The notes under the pieces are model-generated. The model had not been told where the DNA came from. It did not search any database and worked only from the letters and a program-made list of their open reading frames with translations. Below, one piece after another: positions 54,696 to 63,977 of a stretch of 64,000 nt of DNA (its first letter is position 1; every line of letters starts with the position of its first letter). The stretch spans positions 5,580,001 through 5,644,000 of the forward strand of contig NZ_CP038438.1 of the NCBI RefSeq assembly GCF_004683905.1, given 5' to 3'. The stretch is from Pseudomonas fluorescens. Its GTDB lineage: Bacteria; Pseudomonadota; Gammaproteobacteria; Pseudomonadales; Pseudomonadaceae. The translations under genes and the position numbers were made by a program.

Positions 54696-55874
54696 TTGCG
54701 CTCTACCGAAGTCGTGATCATTGGCGCTGGCGCCGCAGGGTTGATGTGTGCACTGACCGCCGCCGGGCGTGGGCGTCAGGTGTTGCTGCTCGATCATGCG
54801 AACAAGGCCGGCAAGAAAATCCTGATGTCCGGTGGTGGCCGCTGCAATTTCACCAACATGTACACCGAACCGGGCAATTTCCTCTCGGGTAACCCGCATT
54901 TCTGCAAATCGGCACTGGCGCGCTACACCCAGTGGGATTTCATCGGCATGGTCGCCAAGCACGGCGTGCCGTATCACGAGAAGAAACTCGGTCAGTTGTT
55001 CTGCGATAACAAATCCAGCGACATCCTCGGCATGCTGCTCGACGAGTGCGATCAGGTCGGCGTCGAGCTGCACCTGGATACCTCGATCCAGACCATCGAG
55101 AAGGTCGAAAGCGGCTACCTGCTCGACACCACCCTCGGCCAGATTCAGTGCCAGTCGCTGGTAATCGCCACCGGCGGGCTGTCGATCCCGACGCTGGGCG
55201 CCACCGGTTTCGGTTATCAGGTCGCCAAGCAGTTTGGCCATGAACTGCTGCCGACTCGCGCCGGACTCGTGCCGTTCACCATCACTGATCAGCTCAAGGA
55301 ACTGTGCACCGAGCTGTCCGGTACTTCGGTGGATTGTCTGGTCAGCTGCAACGACCAGAGCTTTCGCGAGAATATTCTGTTCACTCACCGTGGCCTCAGC
55401 GGCCCGGCGATTCTGCAGATCTCGTCGTTCTGGGAGCCGGGCGACACCGTGGAGATCAACCTGCTGCCGGATCACGACACCGCGGCATGGCTGCAACAGC
55501 AAGTGGCCGAACGCCCGAACAGTGAACTGAAAACCCTGCTCGGCGAGATCTTCACCAAGAAGATGGCCAACCTGCTGGCGGACAACTGGTTCGTTTCCAA
55601 ACCGATGAAGCAATACACCCACGCCGAACTGGCGCAGATCGCCGACAAGCTCGGCAGCTGGAAAGTCGTCCCGGCCGGCACCGAAGGCTATCGCACCGCC
55701 GAGGTCACGCTGGGTGGCGTCGATACCCGCGAAGTGTCGTCCAAGACCATGGAGTCGCTGAAAAGCCCGGGGCTGTATTTTGTCGGCGAAGTGCTCGACG
55801 TCACCGGGCATCTGGGCGGTTTCAACTTCCAGTGGGCCTGGGCCTCGGGTTACGCGGCCGCGCAGTACGTCTGA
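54696..55874 (+). CDS. YhiN/HI0933-family flavoprotein
   Basis: This 392-residue FAD-dependent oxidoreductase of the HI0933 family has a TTG start after AAGAGGACACC. The FAD motif is VVIIGAGAAGLMCALTAAGRG (about 5-25), followed by MSGGGRCNFTN (about 46-56), and a C-terminal TLGGVDTREVSSKTMESL...GLYFVGEVLDVTGHLGGFNFQWAWASG. All are typical of the family, whose physiological role is not settled. Probably monocistronic. Confidence 0.9.
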   Translation: MRSTEVVIIGAGAAGLMCALTAAGRGRQVLLLDHANKAGKKILMSGGGRCNFTNMYTEPGNFLSGNPHFCKSALARYTQWDFIGMVAKHGVPYHEKKLGQLFCDNKSSDILGMLLDECDQVGVELHLDTSIQTIEKVESGYLLDTTLGQIQCQSLVIATGGLSIPTLGATGFGYQVAKQFGHELLPTRAGLVPFTITDQLKELCTELSGTSVDCLVSCNDQSFRENILFTHRGLSGPAILQISSFWEPGDTVEINLLPDHDTAAWLQQQVAERPNSELKTLLGEIFTKKMANLLADNWFVSKPMKQYTHAELAQIADKLGSWKVVPAGTEGYRTAEVTLGGVDTREVSSKTMESLKSPGLYFVGEVLDVTGHLGGFNFQWAWASGYAAAQYV

Positions 55875-55892
55875 TCCAACACAAATCAAAAA

Positions 55893-55984
55893 CTGTGGGA
55901 GCGGGCTTGCTCGCGAATGCGCTGGATCAGTCGACATACATGTTGAATGACACACCGCTTTCGGGAGCAAGCCCCCTCCCACAG
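55893..55984. repeat. REPIN-type inverted repeat with mutated right arm
   Basis: The left arm is CTGTGGGAGCGGGCTTGCTC. The right arm reads TTTCGGGAGCAAGCCCCCTC, with changes at two positions (CGCGAG to CGGGAG, CCCGCTC to CCCCCTC). Confidence 0.85.
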
Positions 55985-56101
55985 TTGTTATGCGTGATGC
56001 AGTAAGGAACACTTTTTGCTGTCAGATGTGATCGGCGCCATTGCGTCGGCGTCATTACTGGCTCAATTTAGCGGCATCGCCTCGGAAGGCCTTCGCACTT
56101 C

Positions 56102-58294
56102 ATGTCCTCGACCTCGTTTCGTCAGTCTTTGCGGCGCCTGTGGGCGCTGGATAAATTCAGCTACAGCGTGCGGGTGTTCATCGCCCTGACCGGCAGCATG
56201 GCGCTGTGTTGGTATCAGGATGAAATGGGCCTGTTGATCCCGTTGTTCCTCGGGATCATCGCCAGCGCCCTGGCCGAGACCGACGACAGTTGGCAGGGGC
56301 GCCTCAACGCCCTCGCCGTGACGCTGGTGTGTTTCAGTATCGCCGCGCTGTCGGTGGAACTGCTCTTCCCCTACCCCATCGTGTTCGCCATCGCCTTGGC
56401 CTTGGCCAGCTTCGGCCTGACCATGCTCGGCGCACTCGGCGAGCGTTATGGCGCGATTGCCTCGGCGACGTTGATCCTGTCGGTCTACACCATGATCGGC
56501 GTGGATCAGCGCGGCGGCGCGGTCACCGATTTCTGGCACGAACCGATGCTGCTGGTGGCGGGTGCCGCGTGGTACGGCCTGCTGTCGGTGCTGTGGCAGG
56601 CGATGTTTTCCAACCAGCCGGTGCAGCAGAGTCTGGCGCGGCTGTTCCGTGAACTGGGTTTCTACCTGAAGCTGAAAGCCTCGCTGTTCGAGCCGATCCG
56701 CCAACTGGACGTCGAAGGCCGACGGCTGGAACTGGCGCAGCAAAACGGTCGCGTGGTCGCCGCGCTGAACAGTGCCAAGGAAATCATTCTGCACCGGGTC
56801 GGCAACGGTCGCCCGGGGTCGAAAGTCAGCCGCTATCTGAAGCTGTATTTCCTCGCCCAGGACATCCACGAACGCGCCAGCTCTTCGCACTATCCGTACA
56901 ACGCGCTGGCCGATGCGTTCTTCCACAGCGACGTGCTGTTCCGCTGCCAGCGTTTGTTGCGCCAGCAGGGCAAGGCCTGCCGCGCGCTGGCCGAATCGAT
57001 CCAGATGCGCCAGCCGTTCGTCTACGACGCCAGTTTTGCCGAAGCACTGACTGACCTCGATGCCTCCCTTGAACACCTGCGCATCCAGAGCAATCCGGCG
57101 TGGCGCGGCCTCCTGCGTTCGCTGCGCGCACTGGCAGCCAACCTCGGCACCCTCGACCGTTTGCTCAGCGACGCGAGCAACCCGGATGCCTTGGCGGACG
57201 CCACCGACAGCAGCCTGCTCGACCGCTCGCCGCGCAACCTCAAGGACGTGTGGATTCGCCTGCGTACGCAACTGACACCGACTTCCCTGCTGTTCCGTCA
57301 CGCCCTGCGCCTGCCGCTGGCGCTGAGTATCGGCTACGGCATGGTGCATCTGATTCACCCGTCGCAGGGTTACTGGATCATCCTCACCACGCTGTTCGTC
57401 TGCCAACCGAACTACGGCGCGACCCGGCGCAAGCTCGGTCAGCGGATTCTCGGCACCGCCATCGGCCTGACCGTGGCGTGGGCGCTGTTCGATCTGTTCC
57501 CCAGCCCGCTGGTGCAGTCGTGCTTCGCGATCGCCGCCGGGGTGGTGTTCTTTACCAACCGCACCACGCGCTACACGGTGGCGACCGCCGCGATCACCAT
57601 CATGGTGCTGTTCTGCTTCAACCAGATCGGCGATGGCTACGGGCTGTTCCTGCCGCGCCTGTTCGATACCCTACTCGGCAGCCTGATCGCCGGCCTGACG
57701 GTGTTCCTGTTCCTGCCGGACTGGCAGGGTCGGCGCCTGAATAAAGTGCTGGCCAACACCCTGACCTGCAACAGCATCTATCTGCGCCAGATCATGCAGC
57801 AATACGCCGCCGGCAAGAGCGACGACCTCGCCTATCGCCTGGCCCGACGCAACGCGCACAACGCTGATGCGGCGCTGTCGACAACGCTGGCGAACATGCT
57901 CATGGAGCCGGGGCATTTCCGTAAGGAAGCGGACGTCGGTTTCCGTTTTCTGGTGCTGTCGCACACCTTATTGAGTTATCTGTCAGGGCTCGGCGCACAC
58001 AGGGAAACTCAATTGCCAGCCGATGTGCGTGAGCAGTTGATTGAAGGCGCCGGGGTGAAACTGGCGACGAGCATCGACGACATCGCCCAAGGCCTGGCGA
58101 ACAAGCAACCGGTGGCGATTCAGAGTGACGAAGAAGAAGCGCTGGCCAATGAGCTGGAGCAGATGCCCGACGAGATCGATGAAGGACAGCGACTGGTGCA
58201 GACGCAACTGGCGTTGATCTGCCGGCAGCTGGGGCCGCTGCGGACGTTGGCGGCGCATTTGATCAAAGACACCAGTGAGGTCAGCGGCGGCTGA
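56102..58294 (+). CDS. yccS: YccS/YhfK-family membrane protein
   Basis: This 730-residue inner-membrane protein has two blocks of membrane segments (about 25-165 and 400-535) each followed by a cytoplasmic helical region: the FUSC/YccS layout. The stretch HPSQGYWIILTTLFVCQPNYGATRRKLGQRILGTAIG is the conserved second-block signature. Related proteins include aromatic-acid exporters, but the substrate of YccS is not established. A start at MSSTSFRQSLRRLWALDKFSYSVRV fits the family. Confidence 0.9.
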   Translation: MSSTSFRQSLRRLWALDKFSYSVRVFIALTGSMALCWYQDEMGLLIPLFLGIIASALAETDDSWQGRLNALAVTLVCFSIAALSVELLFPYPIVFAIALALASFGLTMLGALGERYGAIASATLILSVYTMIGVDQRGGAVTDFWHEPMLLVAGAAWYGLLSVLWQAMFSNQPVQQSLARLFRELGFYLKLKASLFEPIRQLDVEGRRLELAQQNGRVVAALNSAKEIILHRVGNGRPGSKVSRYLKLYFLAQDIHERASSSHYPYNALADAFFHSDVLFRCQRLLRQQGKACRALAESIQMRQPFVYDASFAEALTDLDASLEHLRIQSNPAWRGLLRSLRALAANLGTLDRLLSDASNPDALADATDSSLLDRSPRNLKDVWIRLRTQLTPTSLLFRHALRLPLALSIGYGMVHLIHPSQGYWIILTTLFVCQPNYGATRRKLGQRILGTAIGLTVAWALFDLFPSPLVQSCFAIAAGVVFFTNRTTRYTVATAAITIMVLFCFNQIGDGYGLFLPRLFDTLLGSLIAGLTVFLFLPDWQGRRLNKVLANTLTCNSIYLRQIMQQYAAGKSDDLAYRLARRNAHNADAALSTTLANMLMEPGHFRKEADVGFRFLVLSHTLLSYLSGLGAHRETQLPADVREQLIEGAGVKLATSIDDIAQGLANKQPVAIQSDEEEALANELEQMPDEIDEGQRLVQTQLALICRQLGPLRTLAAHLIKDTSEVSGG

Positions 58295-58302
58295 TCAGAC
58301 GC

Positions 58303-58370
58303 CATCGCGAGCAGGCTCACTCCTACAAGGGAACGCATTTCAAACTGTAGGAGTGAGCCTGCTCGCGATA
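58303..58370. repeat. REP pair (TAGGAGTGAGCCTGCTCGCG class)
   Basis: TCGCGAGCAGGCTCACTCCT and its inverted copy with about 18 bases between them, between convergent yccS and the binding-protein gene. It is the only example of this class here. Confidence 0.88.
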
Positions 58371-58406
58371 GGGCCATCAGCCACTTAACAAATTCTGGAT
58401 CAGCTC

Positions 58407-59144
58407 TCACATCCCATGCTGGCGCAGCAACTTGTCATAACTGCCATCCGCCTTCATCGCCGCAATCGCCTTATCAAACCCGGCCACAATCTGCTCATGC
58501 TGCGGATTCTTCAGGCTTACCAGAATATGCAGGCTGTTCTCGCTCAACGGCTTGGGCAGAAACTCCACGGCGTTGCGCACTTTGGCTGATTCGCGGGCCA
58601 GGTAATAGCGCGCGACGTATTCATCTTCCAGAGTCAGCTTGACCCGGTCCGCCGCGAGCATGCGCACGGCCATTGCGAAGTTATGCACAGGGACTTTCTC
58701 CAGTGCAGTATCGGCATCGAAGGCCTGCGAGTAGGCATAACCGCGCACCACCGCCACCGGGTAGGTGTGCAGTTGTTCCAGGCTGCCGTACTCCAGCGGC
58801 GTGTCCTTGCGCTTGAGAAAGCGGATGCGGTTGAGCAGGTATTCGCCAGAGAACTGGCCGATTTTGGTCCGTTCGTCGTTGTACCAGGCGTTGACCAGCA
58901 CGTCGTATCGTCCTTCGCCCACCCCCAGCAGTGCCCGCGCCCAAGGTACCTGTTCATAGTCGCTGGCATAACCGGCCCGCGCCAGCGCGGTGCTGACGAT
59001 GTCGGTGGCCAGACCACCGTTGACCAGCGTGTCGTCGGTAAAGGGCGGCCAGATATCAAACACCAGTCGCAACTTCTCCGCTGAGGCGGTTTGGGCCAGC
59101 AAGAGCAATCCGATCAAAGCAAAGGCTCGATGCAGTCGCGGCAT
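58407..59144 (-). CDS. Periplasmic solute-binding protein (family 3-like)
   Basis: This 245-residue protein has a signal peptide (MPRLHRAFALIGLLLLAQTASA, cleavage near 22) and an amino-acid-type solute-binding fold: LRLVFDIWPPFTDDTLVNGGLATDIVSTALARAGY near the start, RYDVLVNAWYNDERT, and a C-terminal ADGSYDKLLRQHGM. No permease or ATPase gene is adjacent, so it may be an orphan binding protein or a sensor partner. Ligand unknown. Confidence 0.85.
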   Translation of the reverse strand: MPRLHRAFALIGLLLLAQTASAEKLRLVFDIWPPFTDDTLVNGGLATDIVSTALARAGYASDYEQVPWARALLGVGEGRYDVLVNAWYNDERTKIGQFSGEYLLNRIRFLKRKDTPLEYGSLEQLHTYPVAVVRGYAYSQAFDADTALEKVPVHNFAMAVRMLAADRVKLTLEDEYVARYYLARESAKVRNAVEFLPKPLSENSLHILVSLKNPQHEQIVAGFDKAIAAMKADGSYDKLLRQHGM

Positions 59145-59400
59145 GCTTGAAAATCCTTAGCGGGCGGGCTGCCCAGCGTGTTTTCAGTCAAAACCCCAAG
59201 GCCCCTTACCGGCGAAACCCAGGCCCTAACAGTAGCTCATTGAAGCCAGTGCACAGCGCTTTCCAGCAGATTACACAAAGCAGCCGCTATCGCGAGAAAG
59301 GAATGATGGCATTTTGACCTTTGTCACAGACTGTTCCGCCATACAGACATCCGGCGCCAGTGCCCTTAGTATCGGGCGACGGAGTTCAAGGAGTCGGAAG

Positions 59401-59853
59401 ATGACAATCGAGTGGGTCTGCAAGCATCACAGTGATCTGGGCAAAGAAGAGTTGTACGCACTGCTGAAGCTACGCTCGGAGGTGTTCGTGGTCGAACAGA
59501 AATGCGCCTACCCGGACCTCGACGGCCAGGATCTGGGCGGCGACACCCATCACCTCATGGGTTGGGAAGATGATCAGTTGATGGCCTATCTGCGCCTGCT
59601 TGATCCCGAGTCCCAGGGCGGTGACGTGGTGATTGGCCGCGTGATCATCGCGCCGCAGGGCCGTGGCAAAGGGCTGGGGCATGTGATGATGGAACACGCA
59701 CTGAAACAGGCCGGGAAGCATTGGCCGCAGGTGCCGATCTATCTGTCGGCGCAGGCGCATTTGCAGGGATATTACGGCAGGTACGGGTTTGTGGTGGCGG
59801 GTGAGGAGTATCTGGAGGATGACATTCCGCACATAGGCATGCGTCGTCCTTGA
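59401..59853 (+). CDS. elaA: ElaA-family GNAT acetyltransferase
   Basis: This 150-residue acetyltransferase of the GNAT superfamily is very close in pattern to ElaA: LYALLKLRSEVFVVEQKCAYPDLDGQD, the acetyl-CoA loop VIIAPQGRGKGLGHVMM, and the closing HLQGYYGRYGFVVAGEEYLEDDIPHIGM. Substrate unknown. The gene has its own start at 59401 after AAGGAGTCGGAAG. A promoter for it should lie in 59145-59400, shared with the divergent binding-protein gene; no exact hexamers are claimed. Confidence 0.9.
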   Translation: MTIEWVCKHHSDLGKEELYALLKLRSEVFVVEQKCAYPDLDGQDLGGDTHHLMGWEDDQLMAYLRLLDPESQGGDVVIGRVIIAPQGRGKGLGHVMMEHALKQAGKHWPQVPIYLSAQAHLQGYYGRYGFVVAGEEYLEDDIPHIGMRRP

Positions 59854-59860
59854 GGGCCCC

Positions 59861-59944
59861 TTCGCGAGCAAGCCCGCTCCCACATTTTGATCGCATTCCA
59901 TCTGAAGGAACTCGGTCTACTGTGGGAGCGGGCTTGCTCGCGAA
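59861..59944. repeat. Head-to-head REP pair
   Basis: TTCGCGAGCAAGCCCGCTCC and its inverted copy, about 35 bases apart, between convergent elaA and the winged-helix gene. Confidence 0.88.
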
Positions 59945-59969
59945 GGCGTCAGCTCAGGCACTGCGAAAC

Positions 59970-60266
59970 TCAGGGATACTCCAGCACAGCCTTGATCTGC
60001 CGCAGATTACGCTCGATCCACCCGCGATCAATCGCCCCCCATTCACGAATCCGATAGCGCCCGGCATGATTGCGCGCGCCCTCTTCCTGCTCGAATTCAC
60101 AGACGATGTCCAGATCCGCCAGCGCGGCGATCGTGTCCTGCGCCGTGCGCCGGGGCATGCCGGTCACTTCGGTCAGCGCCGGGACGCTTGGGGCCAGGCC
60201 GCTGTCGATCAGGTAGGCCACGTACAGGCGCCGGTAAAAGCTGCTTTTGGTCTTGCTGACGTCCAT
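59970..60266 (-). CDS. Small winged helix-turn-helix protein
   Basis: This 98-residue protein has a MarR/GntR-like winged helix: helices FYRRLYVAYLIDSG and SVPALTEVTGMPRRTAQDTIAALADLDIV (about 28-56), then a wing FEQEEGARNHAGRYRIREWG. It is likely DNA-binding. No ligand domain is present. It lies upstream of nothing obvious on the same strand, so targets cannot be named. Confidence 0.8.
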   Translation of the reverse strand: MDVSKTKSSFYRRLYVAYLIDSGLAPSVPALTEVTGMPRRTAQDTIAALADLDIVCEFEQEEGARNHAGRYRIREWGAIDRGWIERNLRQIKAVLEYP

Positions 60267-60287
60267 GCATGGGCTCCGTTAATTAAA

Positions 60288-60322
60288 AGATCAAAAGATC
60301 GCAGCCTTCGGCAGCTCCTACA
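60288..60322. repeat. Single REP (TAGGAGCTGCCG class) overlapping the YgjP-like stop
   Basis: One arm of the class found at 6454-6543, reading TGTAGGAGCTGCCGAAGGCT on the minus strand. Its TAG is the stop codon of the metallopeptidase gene at 60318-60320. Confidence 0.8.
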
Positions 60323-60806
60323 AATCGCGCCACGTCAGGTATACCCGCAGATCGAACTCGATCTGGTGATACCCCGGCAGCATGTGTTCGCACAATTTAT
60401 AGAAGGCCTTGTTGTGATCCGACTCCTTGAAGTGCGCCAGTTCATGCACGACGATCATCTTCAGGAACTCGGGGGCCGCCTCCTTGAACAACGAGGCGAT
60501 GCGAATCTCTTTCTTGGCCTTGAGCTTGCCGCCCTGCACCCTTGAAACCGTGGTGTGCAGGCCCAGCGCGCGGTGCGTCAGGTCGAGGCGGTTGTCGAAC
60601 AGCACCTTGTCGATGGCCGGCGCGTTGCGCAGGTATTCCTGCTTCAGGTCCAGCGCGTAGCTGTACAGCGCCTTGTCGCTCTGCACATCGTGACGCCCCG
60701 GATAGCGTTGGCTCAGGTAGTCACCCAGACGCTGTTCGGCGATCAGTTGGCGCACCTGATCCTGCAATTGCGCGGGATAGGCCTGGAGGTATTTCAACGC
60801 AGTCAT
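60318..60806 (-). CDS. YgjP-like zinc metallopeptidase
   Basis: This 162-residue protein of the YgjP/DUF45 family has the zinc motif HELAHFKESDH (His-Glu-x2-His near 120-124) followed by KAFYKLCEHMLPGY, which is family-typical. The start MTALKYLQAYPAQ (60806) was taken over a GTG six bases further up. The C-terminal residues ...YLTWRDL run to a stop lying inside a REP sequence. Function of the family is poorly known; a peptidase role is inferred from the motif. Confidence 0.88.
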   Translation of the reverse strand: MTALKYLQAYPAQLQDQVRQLIAEQRLGDYLSQRYPGRHDVQSDKALYSYALDLKQEYLRNAPAIDKVLFDNRLDLTHRALGLHTTVSRVQGGKLKAKKEIRIASLFKEAAPEFLKMIVVHELAHFKESDHNKAFYKLCEHMLPGYHQIEFDLRVYLTWRDL

Positions 60807-60849
60807 GGGCACGGCAATACGGTTCGAAAAGAGCGCCAGTGTAGCGAAT

Positions 60850-62973
60850 TCAAACCGGCAGCGCGCTCCAGTCGAAGGGCTCGGCGAAGCTGGCGGCGTC
60901 TTCGGAGGTCAGCGGACGCGCCACCAGGAAACCCTGCACATATTCGCAGCCATGCGCTTGCAGCCATTGATACTGTTCGATGGTTTCCACGCCTTCGGCG
61001 ATCACCAGCAAGCCGTACTGTTTACACAGATTGATCACGTTGCTGACCAGCGCCGCGTCGCGCGTCGAATCCGGCAGCCGCGCAATCAGGTGTCGATCAA
61101 GCTTGAGCGTGTCCAGCTCCAGATCACGCAGATGCGCCAGCGAGCACGGCCCTGAACCGAAATCATCCAGCGCCACCCGCACCCCGAGATTGCGTAGCAG
61201 GCGCAGCTGTTTGCGGGTCTCGTCGGGGTTGTGCATCAGCGCGTCTTCGGTGATTTCCACCTCCAGTTGCCGTGGCTCCAGCGCGTGCCGCTCAAGCACC
61301 TGACGCAATTCGGTGACCAGGTTCGGCAGCCCGAACTGGGTGTTGCTCAAACTCACGCCAAGCACCAGATCCTCGGCGAACAGGGTTTCCCAAGCTTTGC
61401 GCTGGCCGGCGCCGCGATGATAGATCCAGCTGCCGAGCCGACTGATCAGCCGTGCCTCTTCCAGCAACGGCAGGAATAGCCCCGGCGGCACATCGCCAAC
61501 GCTCGGATGCTGCCAGCGCAGCAGCGCCTCGAAACCGCGGATCTGCCCGCTGTCGATCGCCACTTGCGGCTGATACACAAGATTGAAATCGCGGTTCTCG
61601 ATGGCGTTGCGCACGCTCTCTTCAAGCATCAGCCGAGAGCGGGCGCGGCCGTTCATTTCGTGATCGTAAAAACGATACTGCTGACGCCCGGCGCGCTTCG
61701 CCTCATACATGGCAATGTCGGAGGCGCGCAGCAAGCCGTCGAGGTTAGAACCGCAGTCCGGGTAAGTGGCGATGCCGATACTCGCGCCGAGGGCGATGTC
61801 CAGTCCTTCGATCTGCTGACAGACCGATACCCGCTCGATGAGTTTCTCGGCAATCTTCGCCGCCTGCTCGGGGAACTCCAGATCGAGCAACGCCGTGAAC
61901 TCGTCACCGCCCATGCGCGCGAGAATATCGAACGGCCGCAGGCAGGCTTTCAATTGCTCGGAGACCCAGCGCAGCACCCGGTCGCCAGCATCGTGGCCGA
62001 GGGAATCGTTGACCCGCTTGAAACCATCGAGGTCGAGATACAGCAGCACCCAACTGCTGTCGCTGCGTTCACCGCGCAGCAGCAGGTTTTCCACCGTCTG
62101 ATAAAAGCCCCGGCGATTGAGCAGACCGGTCAACGGATCGGTGACCGCCTGAAATTCCAGCTGCTGATGCAGGTGACGCACCACTGACATGTCCAGCACC
62201 GTCACCACCATCGCCCGCTGCTCGGCGGGCAACGGCGCACAGGACAACGCCACCGGCACTTGCTGCCCCGGCGCCGTGCGCAACAGCGCGTCGTGCAGAC
62301 GCAAAGTCTCACCGCGTTTATAACCGGCCAACAATTCGGAATTGGCCCACAGCGGGATGTGCGGTTTCTGCAGGAAATCGAGAAACTCCTTGCCCTCCAG
62401 CTCCTTCACCGGCGCATTCAGCAGCCGCGAAATCGCCGGGTTAGCGAAGCGGATCAAACCGTCCTCGCCGAGCACCAGAATGCCTTCCGCCGCGTTATCC
62501 AGCACCGAGGCATTGAAGGCCCGCGCGACCTCCAGATCATGACTCAGGCGCTGCAAGGCGCGGCGGTTGCGCTGGTGTTCGAGCAACGCCTGGACTTTCG
62601 GTTTGAGGATCTGCGGATCGAACGGTTTGAACAGGTAATCCACCGCGCCACTGGCGTAGCCCTTGATCACGGCGTCCTGGGACTGTTCGTTGGCGGTGAG
62701 GAAAATGATCGGCGTGAGGCGTGTGCGCTGACTGCCGCGCATCAGCCGCGCGACTTCAAAACCGTCCATGCCTGGCATCTGCACGTCCAGCAGCACCAGA
62801 TCGACGTCGTGTTCAAGCAGCAGATTGAGTGCCTCAAAGCCGGAGGCGGCGGTCATAACGTGCCAATCCTGACGCTGCAGCAACGCGCGCATGCTGATCA
62901 GGTTTTCAGGGTAATCATCAACGATCAAAAGGACAGAGCTGCCTTCACCTGGCTGGGGTTGCGCGCATTCCAT
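60850..62973 (-). CDS. Response regulator with PAS, GGDEF and EAL domains
   Basis: This 707-residue cyclic-di-GMP signalling protein has a receiver domain (about 13-130, phosphoacceptor Asp63 in LLDVQMPG), a PAS-like domain (about 150-265), a GGDEF domain (about 275-440) with intact GGDEF at 355-359 and an RPFD inhibitory-site pattern five residues before it, and an EAL domain (about 450-700) with Glu482-Ala-Leu, EVEITE, DDFGSG (603-608), Lys624 and AEGVE. In the EAL metal-site segment the usual VNLS reads VSLS, so Ser541 replaces the metal-ligand Asn. It may therefore be mainly a cyclase or have weakened phosphodiesterase activity. No sensor kinase is adjacent. Confidence 0.9.
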   Translation of the reverse strand: MECAQPQPGEGSSVLLIVDDYPENLISMRALLQRQDWHVMTAASGFEALNLLLEHDVDLVLLDVQMPGMDGFEVARLMRGSQRTRLTPIIFLTANEQSQDAVIKGYASGAVDYLFKPFDPQILKPKVQALLEHQRNRRALQRLSHDLEVARAFNASVLDNAAEGILVLGEDGLIRFANPAISRLLNAPVKELEGKEFLDFLQKPHIPLWANSELLAGYKRGETLRLHDALLRTAPGQQVPVALSCAPLPAEQRAMVVTVLDMSVVRHLHQQLEFQAVTDPLTGLLNRRGFYQTVENLLLRGERSDSSWVLLYLDLDGFKRVNDSLGHDAGDRVLRWVSEQLKACLRPFDILARMGGDEFTALLDLEFPEQAAKIAEKLIERVSVCQQIEGLDIALGASIGIATYPDCGSNLDGLLRASDIAMYEAKRAGRQQYRFYDHEMNGRARSRLMLEESVRNAIENRDFNLVYQPQVAIDSGQIRGFEALLRWQHPSVGDVPPGLFLPLLEEARLISRLGSWIYHRGAGQRKAWETLFAEDLVLGVSLSNTQFGLPNLVTELRQVLERHALEPRQLEVEITEDALMHNPDETRKQLRLLRNLGVRVALDDFGSGPCSLAHLRDLELDTLKLDRHLIARLPDSTRDAALVSNVINLCKQYGLLVIAEGVETIEQYQWLQAHGCEYVQGFLVARPLTSEDAASFAEPFDWSALPV

Positions 62974-63308
62974 GCTGCTTCTCTTGTCGGGACATCTCTT
63001 GTCGGACTATCGGCCGGTTTCTCGTGAAAACCGTACAGTTACTGAGCCATCACTCTAGTCGCGGATCTGCGAAAGCAGAAGCTGTCACGCCGCCATCATT
63101 TAGCCAAAGCGGCGACTTACCGACTAACGGTCACCCCTGCAGCCCCCGAAAACCGGCACAGATGGCATTTCGACAGGATGTTGACGCCAATCATCTGCCA
63201 AACGGGCGTTAACAAAAAACTCCTCTACGCTTATAACTGCCGCCCGAAAAGGCGCGGGCTAGAGCTTCTGGCACTCGCGTTCAGGATGAATTGAGTGGAA
63301 GAACCGAC
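62974..63308. other. Region between the GGDEF-EAL and alginate lyase genes
   Basis: No gene was found in these 335 bases. They hold the promoter of the GGDEF-EAL gene (minus) and that of the lyase gene at 63209-63237. Confidence 0.6.
63209..63237 (+). promoter_or_regulatory. Sigma-70-type promoter of the alginate lyase gene
   Basis: TTAACA (63209-63214) and TATAAC (63232-63237) with a 17-base spacer match five of six consensus positions each. The expected transcript start is about 65 bases before the ATG. Confidence 0.65.
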
Positions 63309-63977
63309 ATGATCGATCTCGCAACCTGGAACCTCAGCGTTCCCGTCGGCAGTCCGCCGTACACCGTCGAAACCTCCAAACTGGTGAATGGCTTCAAGGA
63401 TCAGTACTTCCATTCCGACACCGGCACGCTGTTTTTCTGGTCACCGGTAACCGGGTCAAAAACCGAAAACGCCATCTACCCGCGCACCGAACTGCGCGAA
63501 ACCTTCAGCAACGGCACCCTGCGCAACTGGTATTATCCGGACGCCGACAACACCCTGCGCGCAACCCTCGCGGTGAACAAGGTGCCCAGCTCGGGCAAGA
63601 TCGTCATCGGCCAGATCCACGCGTATGAAAGCCAGAAGCCGATGGTGAAACTCGAATACCAGTACAAGACCAAAACTGAAACCGGCAACCTGGTGATCAA
63701 GGTGCGCATGCACCCCGATGACGATGAAAGCCGCGTCATCACCCTCGCCACCGGCATCAAACTCGACCGCGAATTCAACTACCTGATCCACCTCAGCCCC
63801 GGCGGTGCACTGGGCGTGAGCGCAGCGGGTTATCAGTGGGATTCACAAATCAGCGCGACGTGGCGCAACAAGCCGCTGTACTTCAAGGCGGGGGTGTATG
63901 TGCAGGACAACACCGGGTATACCAGTGAGGGTGGGCAGGTGACGTTTACCAAGCTGGATATTGATCACGACAAGTGA
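63309..63977 (+). CDS. Polysaccharide lyase family 7 alginate lyase
   Basis: This 222-residue single-domain PL7 lyase starts at MIDLATWNLSVPVGSPPYTV (63309). The three family motifs are present: PRTELRE (R-[TS]-E-L-R, about 60-66), GQIHAY (Q-I-H, about 99-104) and YFKAGVYVQ (about 197-205), which form the active site with the catalytic His and Tyr. There is no signal peptide, so it is cytoplasmic or exported by another route. Size is the same as the small cytoplasmic-type PL7 of Pseudomonas. It has its own promoter and is not linked to alginate-synthesis genes here. Confidence 0.92.
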   Translation: MIDLATWNLSVPVGSPPYTVETSKLVNGFKDQYFHSDTGTLFFWSPVTGSKTENAIYPRTELRETFSNGTLRNWYYPDADNTLRATLAVNKVPSSGKIVIGQIHAYESQKPMVKLEYQYKTKTETGNLVIKVRMHPDDDESRVITLATGIKLDREFNYLIHLSPGGALGVSAAGYQWDSQISATWRNKPLYFKAGVYVQDNTGYTSEGGQVTFTKLDIDHDK

